In this document: positions 6,938 to 14,066 of the stretch, piece by piece
How positions within the stretch are numbered: position 1 is the stretch's first letter
Layout of the letters: the number at the start of each line of letters is the position of its first letter
NCBI GenBank assembly: GCA_017964865.1
Contig: JAGCRE010000095.1
Span: 1 to 15,590, forward strand
Source of the DNA: Alphaproteobacteria bacterium
Lineage (GTDB): Bacteria > Pseudomonadota > Alphaproteobacteria > Rs-D84
Direction of reading: 5' to 3'
Length of the DNA stretch: 15,590 nt
Position numbers and translations under genes: made by a program
Notes under the pieces: model-generated
The model's database searches: none
What the model was told of the DNA's origin: nothing
What the model saw: the letters and a program-made list of their open reading frames with translations, nothing else

Positions 6938-6982
6938 CTGTTAATCCGTATGTCACTGGTTCGAGTCCAGTTAGACAAACCA
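6938..6982 (+). pseudogene. tRNA-Asn 3' half (att-like copy 2)
   Basis: Bases 6938-6972 are identical to 403-437 (anticodon loop through T-arm of tRNA-Asn). The next seven bases form a different acceptor strand (6972-6978), then A6979 and CCA (6980-6982). No 5' half lies upstream, so it is not functional. Unlike copy 1 it has no terminator behind it. It marks the right boundary of the island. Confidence 0.85.
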
Positions 6983-7012
6983 CTTTTTGACATAGTGCAC
7001 CTGTTTTGTTTT

Positions 7013-7219
7013 TTATCGCAAGTATTTTTCCTTTTGTTGCTGAATCATTGGACGCATAAATACAGGCACAGAGTGTATCAGTTCATCCCAGTCTGTTTCA
7101 CTAAACAGTGCTTTTATTTTTGCCATTTCTGTGGCAATAGTTGATGAACCACATTGATTTTCGGCACACACAAAAGCCATTTTTCCCAACTGGAAATACT
7201 TATCAACTAAATTTGACAT
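7013..7219 (-). CDS. Hypothetical protein, 68 residues
   Basis: A small acidic-to-neutral soluble protein with no signal peptide or membrane helix. The ribosome site AAGGAG lies six bases before the ATG, which is strong support that it is translated. Two cysteines (18 and 23) flank a short polar stretch (CAENQC), and the C-terminus is basic (QQKEKYLR). I recognise no family. It lies just outside the right att copy with its stop 30 bases from it. It may be the first chromosomal gene, or a passenger. Its leader contains a bulged hairpin (7243-7280). A plausible minus-strand -10 (GATAAT, complement of 7311-7316) lies upstream, without a clear -35. Confidence 0.65.
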   Translation of the reverse strand: MSNLVDKYFQLGKMAFVCAENQCGSSTIATEMAKIKALFSETDWDELIHSVPVFMRPMIQQQKEKYLR

Positions 7220-7242
7220 CTTAAACTCCTTATTTAGTCCAT

Positions 7243-7280
7243 TTCGGGCAGGACAAGTTAGGATATAAATCCGCCCTGAA
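7243..7280 (-). promoter_or_regulatory. Structured leader of the 68-residue gene
   Basis: TTCGGGC and GGA on one side (7243-7253) pair with TCC, GCCC and GAA on the other (7270-7280), with single-base bulges and a 16-base loop. It sits in the 5' untranslated region, about 20 bases upstream of the ribosome site. It may be a control hairpin; no known riboswitch is recognised. Confidence 0.3.
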
Positions 7281-7377
7281 ACACGCGTTATTGCCTGTTT
7301 CTGTTAAAACATTATCATACCTGTTCATAAATTCAATTATTTTTTATTTGACACATAAATAAAGTCTTCTTTTCATA

Positions 7378-7406
7378 TTGCTTTAATTTTTTTATTTGGC
7401 TAAGAT
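7378..7406 (+). promoter_or_regulatory. Candidate promoter of the membrane protein gene
   Basis: TTGCTT (7378-7383), a 17-base spacer and TAAGAT (7401-7406) lie 33 bases before ATG 7439. A separate TTGACA at 7348-7353 lacks a good -10 at the right distance. Confidence 0.45.
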
Positions 7407-7438
7407 ATGAACATAAACGTAACTAAAAAGGAGAAAAT

Positions 7439-8254
7439 ATGAAAAAAATTATCGATAAAGCATTAGGTGTTCTGCGTAAGGGGGGCATAGTCAATATGTT
7501 TTTACGTGGTGAAACATCGGCTGAAAAAATCGGTTTGGCATGCATGTATTTCGTGTTGCCGGTTTTGGGCATTGTGTTTTCGGCGGTTTATTTCCGCGGG
7601 CTGAATCGTTTCTTGGGTTCGGGTGCTGCGATTATGATTGCGATTGGTTTTGCGGTTGCATCTATAATTTTGGGATACATTGCCGACAAAATGCTGGAAT
7701 ATGTCCGTCCATCGATTGATCATGCCAAGACAGATATTGTAAACAATGCGGTTTTTAACGTTGTCGCGATTGTTTTCGCTGTTATTGCGTTGGCCTGTGG
7801 CGTTTCGATGCTGATGTCGTTGTTCTCGGGTCATATTGTAAGTATGTTTACAATGTTGGTTGGGTTTGCATTATCGTTGTATTTTGCGGTTATGTTAATG
7901 TCTGCAGATAAAATGTTAAATGTTCGCACATTAGCGTCTGCAACCCCAGCACAAAGTTTGATTGCAATAACTGCATTGGTGGTCAAGGCTGGATATCGTT
8001 TGGTTCCGTTTGCATTTGGTGCAATGGTTGTTTTATCCGTAGTAACAGGGGTTGATATGATTATTGTATCCCAGCATGCAACAATTCCAAACATGATGAA
8101 TTTCGTGTACACATTGGTTGGGACTGCGGTATTACCATTGGTGGCATACTTTGTGTTCTTGGTATATTATTTCTTAATCGATTGGTTCTGTGCGTTCTTT
8201 CACATTGCAGATTCTGTCGAAAAAATATCTGAATCAAAATCAAAATCTAAATAA
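7439..8254 (+). CDS. Polytopic inner-membrane protein of unknown function
   Basis: This 271-residue protein starts at ATG 7439, seven bases after AAGGAG. It opens with a basic amphipathic segment (1-28) and then has about six to seven hydrophobic helices: near 30-52, 58-82, 105-130, 132-152, 165-200 (possibly two) and 218-250. It ends in a short polar serine- and lysine-rich tail (SESKSKSK). Helices are separated by very short loops and carry no obvious catalytic or transport motif. I recognise no family. Codon use looks like the neighbouring chromosomal genes rather than the AT-rich island. It is a single-gene unit with its own promoter and a strong terminator at 8276-8298. Location in the cytoplasmic membrane is well supported; function is unknown. 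Confidence 0.8.
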   Translation: MKKIIDKALGVLRKGGIVNMFLRGETSAEKIGLACMYFVLPVLGIVFSAVYFRGLNRFLGSGAAIMIAIGFAVASIILGYIADKMLEYVRPSIDHAKTDIVNNAVFNVVAIVFAVIALACGVSMLMSLFSGHIVSMFTMLVGFALSLYFAVMLMSADKMLNVRTLASATPAQSLIAITALVVKAGYRLVPFAFGAMVVLSVVTGVDMIIVSQHATIPNMMNFVYTLVGTAVLPLVAYFVFLVYYFLIDWFCAFFHIADSVEKISESKSKSK

Positions 8255-8275
8255 TTATTAGATGTTGAATTTAAT

Positions 8276-8298
8276 GCCCCCGTTTTTGGGGGCTTTTT
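8276..8298 (+). terminator. Rho-independent terminator after the membrane protein
   Basis: GCCCCC and GGGGGC form a 6-bp stem around loop GTTTTT (8276-8293), followed by TTTTT. Confidence 0.9.
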
Positions 8299-8303
8299 AT
8301 TTA

Positions 8304-8332
8304 CAAAAAAACGCCCCGATTTTCTGGGGGCG
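8304..8332 (-). terminator. Rho-independent terminator after the DUF378 gene
   Basis: Read on the minus strand, CGCCCC and GGGGCG pair (8332-8327 with 8317-8312) and are followed by a run of seven T. It faces the plus-strand terminator in a convergent pair. Confidence 0.85.
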
Positions 8333-8359
8333 ATTGACATGAAAACTTTTGTTTAGTAT

Positions 8360-8569
8360 TTATCGTGATTCTGTTGGATGGTCAATTAAAATAATTATTA
8401 ACCATGCCACCGCAGCAATTCCAACCAGGCTGTAAACAATGTTTGTTAACAATGTTGCCGGGCCGAACAAGTAAGCCACCAAATCAAATCCAAAGATTCC
8501 AATCAGCCCCCAGTTCAAGGCACCGATGAACATCAATGGAACAAGAACATAATGTCTAAGTCCTCTCAT
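8360..8569 (-). CDS. DUF378 family small membrane protein
   Basis: This 69-residue protein has two hydrophobic helices (about 8-30 and 40-63). The first contains the GALNWGLIG signature typical of DUF378, followed by FGFDLVAYLFG. Family members are small inner-membrane proteins of unknown role, found in many bacteria and often in stress contexts. The length is normal for the family. The start ATG at 8567-8569 has AAGGAG seven bases upstream. It has its own promoter (8619-8647) and terminator, so it is a single-gene unit. A 6-bp hairpin (8597-8611) in the leader may matter for control. Family assignment is confident; function is unknown. Confidence 0.88.
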   Translation of the reverse strand: MRGLRHYVLVPLMFIGALNWGLIGIFGFDLVAYLFGPATLLTNIVYSLVGIAAVAWLIIILIDHPTESR

Positions 8570-8596
8570 TTTTTTCTCCTTTCAAGGTTTGTATTA

Positions 8597-8611
8597 TCTG
8601 GTAACACCAGA
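8597..8611. promoter_or_regulatory. Leader hairpin of the DUF378 gene
   Basis: TCTGGT and ACCAGA form a 6-bp inverted repeat with a 3-base loop, just downstream of the -10 box on the minus strand. It could be an operator over the transcription start or an RNA hairpin. Confidence 0.35.
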
Positions 8612-8618
8612 CAATACC

Positions 8619-8647
8619 ATTATAACCACTTTTTACGTCCCACGCAA
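8619..8647 (-). promoter_or_regulatory. Promoter of the DUF378 gene
   Basis: On the minus strand, TTGCGT (8647-8642), a 17-base spacer and TATAAT (8624-8619) form a near-consensus promoter about 50 bases ahead of the start codon. Confidence 0.75.
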
Positions 8648-8661
8648 ACACAATACACCAT

Positions 8662-8679
8662 TTGGGAAAACGTTCCCAA
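8662..8679. other. 7-bp hairpin between antiporter and DUF378 genes
   Basis: TTGGGAA and TTCCCAA pair around loop AACG. It lies downstream of the antiporter stop on the minus strand. There is no T-run, so it is a weak terminator or an RNA-stabilising hairpin. Confidence 0.35.
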
Positions 8680-8732
8680 GCCAATAAACGCAAGCCTTTC
8701 AAAAGTTCATACCGGAACAAATTGCCACAAAA

Positions 8733-9656
8733 CTACATCACAACAGATGCAATATAAACAACATAAAGCAACACAAACAAAACCCCAGCCCAACGGGTCA
8801 ATTTATAGTTTCGCAAAGTTATCAACCACAGCAATACTGCAACCCCAGTTGCGACAATCGTGTCTGTTATAAACTTTGGTTCAAAATCCATTGTTCCAAC
8901 GATTCCAGAAATTCCCAACACGAACAAAATGTTAAATATATTCGAACCGATTATATTACCAAACACTAAATCCGATTTTTTCTTGATTGCTGCAGAAATA
9001 CAAGTTGATAATTCTGGCAGACTGGTCCCCAGGGCAACGATAGTTAACCCGATTGCACGCTGGGACATACCCCAAGCCGTTGCGATTGCCGATGCTGATT
9101 TTATTATCATATTACTGCCAAAAACAAGTGCCGCCAAACCCGCACCAATCATTATAAATATGTGTATTCCAGATATGTTTTCTGGCGACAATTCTTGCAA
9201 ATCTGTGGTTTTGGGTGTTGCAAATAAATACCCCAGGAACACAATAAACAACGCAATCAATACGGTTGCCCCACCCCGATTGATTTCGCCATACGTTACC
9301 CCCAACCAACCCAAAACACATGTTATAAATACAACAAATGGTATTTCAAAACGCACCGTATTGCGTGCGGCAACAATTGGATAGACGCATGCCGACAGCC
9401 CCAGTATAAGTAAAATGTTGGCGATATTGCTGCCGATTATATTACCGATTGATATTCCGTTTGCACCGCTTAACACCCCGATGATACTTACCGCACTTTC
9501 TGGGGCACTGGTTCCCATGGCAACAACTGTTAAACCAATTATTATTTCGGGGATATGGACCCGACGCGACAATGCGACCGCACCGTCAACAAATACGTCT
9601 GCACCACGCATTAACAACACAAAACCGATGACCAAGACAAATAATGCCAATAACAT
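8733..9656 (-). CDS. Calcium/sodium antiporter, YrbG-type (CaCA superfamily)
   Basis: This 307-residue inner-membrane exchanger probably moves calcium out against sodium, possibly with potassium. It has the two inverted alpha repeats of the superfamily. Repeat 1 has LTVVAMGTSAPES at 42-54 and GNIIGSNIAN at 71-80. Repeat 2 has LTIVALGTSLPEL at 204-216 and GNIIGSNIFN at 233-242. The acidic residues in GTSAPE and GTSLPE (E53, E215) are the usual ion ligands. About ten hydrophobic helices are visible, and the length is normal for bacterial YrbG proteins. The start ATG is eight bases after the tcdA stop, with no good ribosome site, so translational coupling to tcdA is likely. Direction of transport and ion preference are not shown by sequence. 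Confidence 0.92.
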   Translation of the reverse strand: MLLALFVLVIGFVLLMRGADVFVDGAVALSRRVHIPEIIIGLTVVAMGTSAPESAVSIIGVLSGANGISIGNIIGSNIANILLILGLSACVYPIVAARNTVRFEIPFVVFITCVLGWLGVTYGEINRGGATVLIALFIVFLGYLFATPKTTDLQELSPENISGIHIFIMIGAGLAALVFGSNMIIKSASAIATAWGMSQRAIGLTIVALGTSLPELSTCISAAIKKKSDLVFGNIIGSNIFNILFVLGISGIVGTMDFEPKFITDTIVATGVAVLLWLITLRNYKLTRWAGVLFVLLYVVYIASVVM

Positions 9657-9664
9657 GGTAACTA

Positions 9665-10360
9665 TTATATCATATTTTGAGAATCAATTATACTTTTTAT
9701 CGCTATGTCGCCCAAACGCAGACCGAACGAACCAGTAACAGTTATAATCGACCCAAACACCCGCCCGGGGGTGGCTGCACTTTTATTCGGCATTTCTGTT
9801 GAATACACCACTGGAAAGTTGGGCAAACCGTTTTCACGCACCATTTTTCGAACACGCCCCGCCAGTGGGCAAACACTTGTTTTCAAGATTCGTCCAACGC
9901 ATATTTTTGACGCATCGCATTTTAATGCGGCACCCATACTGGCGGCAAACGGCACGCTTTTTGCCACACACCATTTATAAAGTGCGATTTTGGAATCAAC
10001 CGTATCAATCGCATCGATTACAAAGTCTGGTTTTATATCAATGTCTGTCGTTTCATCAAAGAACGCATTTATTGCGATTACATTACAATCGGGGTTTATA
10101 TCGCGAATACGTGCCGCGGCAACATCAACCTTTGGCATACCGATGGTCGATGATAATGCAAATAATTGGCGGTTGATATTTGATTCTTCGACCGTATCAA
10201 AGTCAACGACAACAATGTTGCCAACCCCACTGCGTGCCAGCGATTCAATCGCAAAAGAACCAACCGCACCGCATCCAACAACCATAACGGTCGATTTATG
10301 TAATTTTTCAATTGCCGATTTTCCCAATAATGCCGTTATTCGATTAAACCGATTTGTCAT
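9665..10360 (-). CDS. tcdA: tRNA threonylcarbamoyladenosine dehydratase TcdA (ThiF/E1-like)
   Basis: This 231-residue protein is an E1-like enzyme that uses ATP to cyclise the t6A modification at position 37 of ANN-decoding tRNAs into ct6A. Seen: the nucleotide-binding loop GCGAVG at 29-34, the acidic VVDFD at 51-55, NINRQ at 61-65 with the arginine finger region, DAIDTVDSK at 116-124, and a cysteine in the ILKTSVCP segment (C164). The N-terminal RFNR start is typical of YgdL/TcdA. At 231 residues it is shorter than the E. coli enzyme (about 268), chiefly at the C-terminus. Its ATG overlaps the end of tatD by 17 bases, a common arrangement for a co-transcribed pair. ThiF and MoeB are alternatives, but the RFNR start and SVCP region favour TcdA. 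Confidence 0.9.
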   Translation of the reverse strand: MTNRFNRITALLGKSAIEKLHKSTVMVVGCGAVGSFAIESLARSGVGNIVVVDFDTVEESNINRQLFALSSTIGMPKVDVAAARIRDINPDCNVIAINAFFDETTDIDIKPDFVIDAIDTVDSKIALYKWCVAKSVPFAASMGAALKCDASKICVGRILKTSVCPLAGRVRKMVRENGLPNFPVVYSTEMPNKSAATPGRVFGSIITVTGSFGLRLGDIAIKSIIDSQNMI

Positions 10361-11063
10361 TTAATAGTCCCATTGTGTTGTTATATATTATATTTGCCAT
10401 TTGTTCCGTGCCCACCCCACGAATAGTAGCAATTTCACGCACTGTTTCCGGTATTGTATCAGGCATTCCACCATCGGGGGCATCACTTTCGACCAAAATG
10501 CGGTTTTCCGGCACAACTGCCACAGATTCACGCAATTTTGTTCGTTTCGTATCGCAAACCGCCGAACTAAAAGAAAAATACGCCCCCTTTTGCACCAATT
10601 CTGGCACAATTTCTGGTGACCCAGAAAACGCATGAAATACCAACGCCGGCGGTAAATCAACCGCACGCAGAACATCCATCATTTTGCCCCACGCACCAAC
10701 ACAGTGGATATTAGCAATTCGCCCGAAATCGTGTGCGATTTCCAACCCGCGGCGAAAGACAGATTCTTGGGTTTCAAAAAGGTCGTGATTTTTATCCAGC
10801 CCGATTTCCCCAACCATTAAACCGGTGTTTTGTTGTAACAAGTCAATCAAACGCCCCGACCAATCATCACCAAGATTTGCGACAAACCATGGATGAATAC
10901 CGATTGCCCCGTAAACATTGTCATTATTCGCCAAATCTGTAATCGCCGACCAATCGGCTGGACGTGTTGCATTTATAACAAACCGCCCCACCCCGCACGA
11001 CATGGCATTTTGCATTTGTTCGGGGGTAATAATATGACAATGTGCATCAATATATTTGGACAT
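10344..11063 (-). CDS. tatD: TatD family metal-dependent hydrolase/DNase
   Basis: This is a TIM-barrel amidohydrolase-like enzyme, known in this family as a 3'-5' exonuclease or DNase active in DNA repair. The metal ligands are in place when numbered from the chosen start: H8 and H10 (IDAHCHI), E86 (GEIGLD), H120 (IHCVG), H144 (FHAFSG) and D194 (ESDAPD). I chose ATG at 11061-11063 (239 residues, starting MSKYIDAHCH). An in-frame ATG at 11097-11099 would add 12 residues that are unlike TatD N-termini, and neither has a clear ribosome site. At 239 residues it is slightly short for the family. It lies downstream of tRNA-Lys and its terminator and overlaps tcdA, so tatD, tcdA and the antiporter probably form one operon. 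Confidence 0.9.
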   Translation of the reverse strand: MSKYIDAHCHIITPEQMQNAMSCGVGRFVINATRPADWSAITDLANNDNVYGAIGIHPWFVANLGDDWSGRLIDLLQQNTGLMVGEIGLDKNHDLFETQESVFRRGLEIAHDFGRIANIHCVGAWGKMMDVLRAVDLPPALVFHAFSGSPEIVPELVQKGAYFSFSSAVCDTKRTKLRESVAVVPENRILVESDAPDGGMPDTIPETVREIATIRGVGTEQMANIIYNNTMGLLNDKSV

Positions 11064-11102
11064 TTTGTCTGAACTCTGCACTCTGAGAACTGTACACAAA
11101 CA

Positions 11103-11128
11103 AAAAATCGCCCGCTTGGGCGTTTTTT
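11103..11128. terminator. Bidirectional terminator between tRNA-Lys and tatD
   Basis: CGCCC and GGGCG form a stem (11109-11113 with 11118-11122) around GCTT. It has six T on the plus side and six T after one A on the minus side. It should end the tRNA-Lys transcript, although no clear separate tatD promoter is visible, so partial read-through may feed tatD. Confidence 0.7.
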
Positions 11129-11133
11129 ATTTA

Positions 11134-11209
11134 TGGTGGGAACACAGGGACTCGAACCCTGGACCCAATGATTAAAAGTCATTTGCTCTACCAACTGAGC
11201 TATGTTCCC
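11134..11209 (-). tRNA. tRNA-Lys (anticodon TTT)
   Basis: The minus strand folds as a complete 76-base cloverleaf with a 7-bp acceptor stem (GGGAACA with TGTTCCC) and a D-arm with AGCTCAGTTGGTAGAGC. The anticodon loop is CTTTTAA with anticodon TTT, the T-arm is CAGGG-TTCGAGT-CCCTG, and there is discriminator A and an encoded CCA at 11136-11134. It decodes AAA and AAG. It is intact and shows no att-like duplication. Confidence 0.97.
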
Positions 11210-11338
11210 ATGGACCCCGAAATCAAAGTGTAAACACATTGCTTCGGCAGTTCGGGGCAAATTTTGACACAAAAAAAACAGAAAATCAAGAAAAAATACC
11301 AAAAAAACGTTTTTGTCCCAAAAAACGCACCACTTTTC

Positions 11339-11367
11339 TTGAAAAAAACCATAAAAAGAGTTATAAT
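11339..11367 (+). promoter_or_regulatory. Strong promoter of the 848-residue gene
   Basis: TTGAAA (11339-11344), a 17-base spacer and a perfect TATAAT (11362-11367) predict transcription from about 11374. This rules out translation from the upstream in-frame ATG at 11239 and fixes the start at GTG 11395. Confidence 0.8.
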
Positions 11368-11394
11368 AAACGAAACAAAGAGCAAGGTTCATCT

Positions 11395-13941
11395 GTGGCG
11401 AAACCATTAAATGAATTTTTAATCGAATATTTTAAGTTAACACGTATGTTTGACATGCGTGATAACCATACCGAACAATGGGCATATTTTGAAGATTTGG
11501 TTACATCGGGCGATATGACCAAAGATATGAAAAAATGGGCAGATAAGTTATTACAAAAAGACCCAGCCGGTAATTTCATTCGTGTTCCTGCACCCAATGG
11601 CGAATATCAAATTATATCATTACCTAATCCTGCTGGGGGGACTTATGACGAGTTAAATGACCAAGATTGGGAAACGCTTTTTCGCATTTGTCAAAACACC
11701 TTCTTTCAAATGAACCAAGAACGCGATTCATTTGCTGAGAACGACAAAGTTATTGATTTTATAAACGAATGGCAACACGTATTTACCGGGACACAACAGG
11801 CATCACTGGTCGCAACGCCTGCAACAGAAAGCCAATGTACCGCTCTTGCAACTTTATTGAGTGGATACGGTGCCACCTTGCAACCACTGTTGGAAACAGA
11901 TCCAAACTGGTCTGGCATTTTAGATTCTCACACAAAATATCAAGATTTGATTGATGGTCTGAACCGAAAAAAATATAACAAAGACGATAAATTCCGCGAA
12001 AAAATTCAGCAACTAGCTGGGAAAATAAATAATGCCTGTGACCCCAGCACCCCTGGACATGCAAATTTCATAAATAATATTGGGGGGGCAAAACCAAATC
12101 TGCGTCTTATTTATGATATTTATGCAACGGGGTGGATTGAACCGAACATAGACCCGACAAAACTAACTGTTTTCAAGGAACAATACCAGTTCATGTTTAA
12201 TACCTTGTACAAAGAAGACAAGGTATTGGAAGCATTCAAGACAAGTGAAGGTAATGATCATCGTATTTCTGCAGCTGTTGAAGGGGCCAAGAAAAGCATT
12301 GATTATCACGATGTAAATTCCAAAAATTATGTATCACCAAAACGAGATGATGCGTTAACCCCCATGCAACAACTGCAAAAATGGGTAAAGGATACTTATG
12401 AAGATTGTCTGGAAAAATACACAACATTACGTGGTGATCGTGTCTATTTTTCTGAAAACGCAAAAAAGATTGCAAAGGCTCTTGATAAAGCCGGCATAAA
12501 ACCAACTGACGGTGTTTTGGGGCTGTGCGATGGCGATAAAATATCAAAAGCTGTGGGAACATTAAAATCATCACCCACTGCAAGTGCTCATTTCAGTTGG
12601 ATGAAAGATACATTAAAAGAATTATCTTCGGATTCCGACATGAAAAACACAATTGCTGGGGCATTGAAAAACGGTACCCAGATGCGAAATCTTGTTGCCG
12701 AAGTAATGATAAAAGCCGTTGAAACCAACAAAATTGACGAGGCTAAAACCACACTGGAGGTTTTATCTGTAATGAAATATGGTGCCGTAACCAGTAAAGT
12801 TATGGACGCGTTCAAACAACAAGAATTTTCCATCTTTTCCGACGGAAAATTATCATGGAACAAGGCCAAAGGCGTTCAAATGGTTACAAACGCATTGGAC
12901 AAAAGTATTAAATTTGCGTTTATGGGTATTGGTTATGGTGTAACAATTATTGGAAATGAAATACATCTTTTGGGCAGCAAGTTTAATAACAAATTTCAAC
13001 ACGGCAAAAAAGATAAAACAGGTAAAAAATTAAAACAATTATCCGAAGCACACGATGTATATTACGCAGCACAAAAATTGACGTTCCAATCAAACAAAAC
13101 GGCAGCGGATGCCCAAGATAATGCAAACAAAGCAACCAAACAGGCCGAACGTACCACCGCAATAGGTACTTTGGGTATTACAGCAACAGACCCAGATGCA
13201 ATAAAACAAGAAGTCGAAAACAAAGCCAGAGACATCGAGTCTGTAATGAAACCTGATTTGGCAAATTTGGCCAATACATTACAACCATTACAGGAACAAC
13301 TTGACATATATAACACTATTCATCAGTTATTGATAGATAAAGAAACATTTGCAAACGATTTACGTAATTTGAACACGCAATTGGCTGGGGCAACAACACC
13401 CGCGGAAACACGTTCTATTAACGCACAAATTGATTTATTAGCCGACAGAATTGATAAAAACAACCAAGAAATTAACAAGTATCAACAAATTGTTAATATT
13501 TATGGATATTCTGTGGCATACCCCGCTTTAGCAAATTTAGATGTGTTGAGTGCCGCAAACATGCAAACAAATGTAATCGATCATTTTGAAAGTTCTCCAA
13601 CATACCTGAATGCCCTTAATGCATACAATAACAAGGCAAATGAAATATATGAACACGAACAGGCAATTCAACAATTTCGTCGTGCCGAAATCGAAATAAA
13701 AAATCTTGATATCGCAATAAATAAACGACAAAAAATCATGGACAATTGGGATAAAGACCATAAGAACCATTACCAAGAGTTGGTCGCATATTGGGATATG
13801 TTGGAAACCGGACGCGATTCGCATACTGGTGTGATGTACAGTTGGACACCAGGTTCATTAAAAAAGAAGCAAAAAGAATTTTCTGCAAATGCCAGTACAT
13901 ATATTTCTAACTTTATCAATAATTATGGACATGTATCTTGA
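11395..13941 (+). CDS. Large helical/coiled-coil protein, family not recognised
   Basis: I choose GTG 11395 as the start, giving 848 residues. It lies about 20 bases after the predicted transcript start and seven bases after AGCAAGG. The frame is open back to ATG 11239, but that part is lysine-rich, untypical and upstream of the promoter. No signal peptide is visible. Residues 1-500 are mixed, mostly helical, with tryptophans and acidic patches. A glycine-rich hydrophobic stretch at about 505-525 (FAFMGIGYGVTIIG) could be a membrane segment or a membrane-active helix. Residues about 540-700 and 740-800 are strongly helical, with alanine-, glutamine- and lysine-rich coiled-coil character. It has few cysteines and no enzyme motif that I can see. 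Codon use resembles the chromosomal neighbours. It could be a structural, surface or secreted effector-like protein; none of these is supported strongly. It is a single-gene unit ended by the hairpin at 13979-14002. Confidence 0.8.
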   Translation: MAKPLNEFLIEYFKLTRMFDMRDNHTEQWAYFEDLVTSGDMTKDMKKWADKLLQKDPAGNFIRVPAPNGEYQIISLPNPAGGTYDELNDQDWETLFRICQNTFFQMNQERDSFAENDKVIDFINEWQHVFTGTQQASLVATPATESQCTALATLLSGYGATLQPLLETDPNWSGILDSHTKYQDLIDGLNRKKYNKDDKFREKIQQLAGKINNACDPSTPGHANFINNIGGAKPNLRLIYDIYATGWIEPNIDPTKLTVFKEQYQFMFNTLYKEDKVLEAFKTSEGNDHRISAAVEGAKKSIDYHDVNSKNYVSPKRDDALTPMQQLQKWVKDTYEDCLEKYTTLRGDRVYFSENAKKIAKALDKAGIKPTDGVLGLCDGDKISKAVGTLKSSPTASAHFSWMKDTLKELSSDSDMKNTIAGALKNGTQMRNLVAEVMIKAVETNKIDEAKTTLEVLSVMKYGAVTSKVMDAFKQQEFSIFSDGKLSWNKAKGVQMVTNALDKSIKFAFMGIGYGVTIIGNEIHLLGSKFNNKFQHGKKDKTGKKLKQLSEAHDVYYAAQKLTFQSNKTAADAQDNANKATKQAERTTAIGTLGITATDPDAIKQEVENKARDIESVMKPDLANLANTLQPLQEQLDIYNTIHQLLIDKETFANDLRNLNTQLAGATTPAETRSINAQIDLLADRIDKNNQEINKYQQIVNIYGYSVAYPALANLDVLSAANMQTNVIDHFESSPTYLNALNAYNNKANEIYEHEQAIQQFRRAEIEIKNLDIAINKRQKIMDNWDKDHKNHYQELVAYWDMLETGRDSHTGVMYSWTPGSLKKKQKEFSANASTYISNFINNYGHVS

Positions 13942-13966
13942 TTTTTACCCTGATTTGCAGTATAAT
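13938..13966 (+). promoter_or_regulatory. Promoter directly ahead of a terminator
   Basis: TTGATT (13938-13943), a 17-base spacer and a perfect TATAAT (13961-13966) overlap the end of the 848-residue gene. The predicted start near 13973 is only six bases before a terminator hairpin, so transcripts would be about 30 bases long unless they read through into the 53-residue gene. Confidence 0.55.
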
Positions 13967-13978
13967 AGGAACACTTTG

Positions 13979-14002
13979 ACACCGAAATATCGGTGTTTTT
14001 TT
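13979..14002 (+). terminator. Rho-independent terminator
   Basis: ACACCGA and TCGGTGT pair as a 7-bp stem (13979-13985 with 13990-13996) around loop AATA, followed by a run of T to 14002. Confidence 0.85.
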
Positions 14003-14066
14003 ATTTTCCAAACTTTCTTGCAATACCAAACAAAAAATTAAACTTACAAAACCAAAAGGATATATT

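Larger units (their letters stand above)
403..6972. mobile_element. Putative tRNA-Asn-targeted genomic island with defence cargo
   Basis: The region is bounded by two identical 35-base direct repeats (403-437 and 6938-6972) that correspond to tRNA-Asn from the anticodon loop to the T-arm. Inside are a methyltransferase, a likely HNH endonuclease and a KAP NTPase, plus AT-rich repeat-filled ends. The bases just upstream of both repeats are also alike (TTCTG, then ACC, then CTGTT with small differences). That suggests two elements ending in similar recombinase-binding sequence, integrated in tandem at one tRNA. No integrase, excisionase or origin gene is visible between the repeats. The island is therefore either non-autonomous or a decayed remnant mobilised by an integrase encoded elsewhere. 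Confidence 0.65.

Noticed and set aside
11215..11257. CCCCGAA/TTCGGGG inverted repeat upstream of tRNA-Lys
   Set aside because: The arms are only 7 bases with a 29-base loop, and there is no T-run or conservation evidence. Probably chance.
10973..11407. 144-residue minus-strand frame through tRNA-Lys
   Set aside because: It contains the typical translated-tRNA text and overlaps the tRNA, the terminator and the plus-strand promoter.
12236..12583. 115-residue minus-strand frame inside the 848-residue gene
   Set aside because: It is a His/Gln/Leu-rich antisense shadow without start signals.
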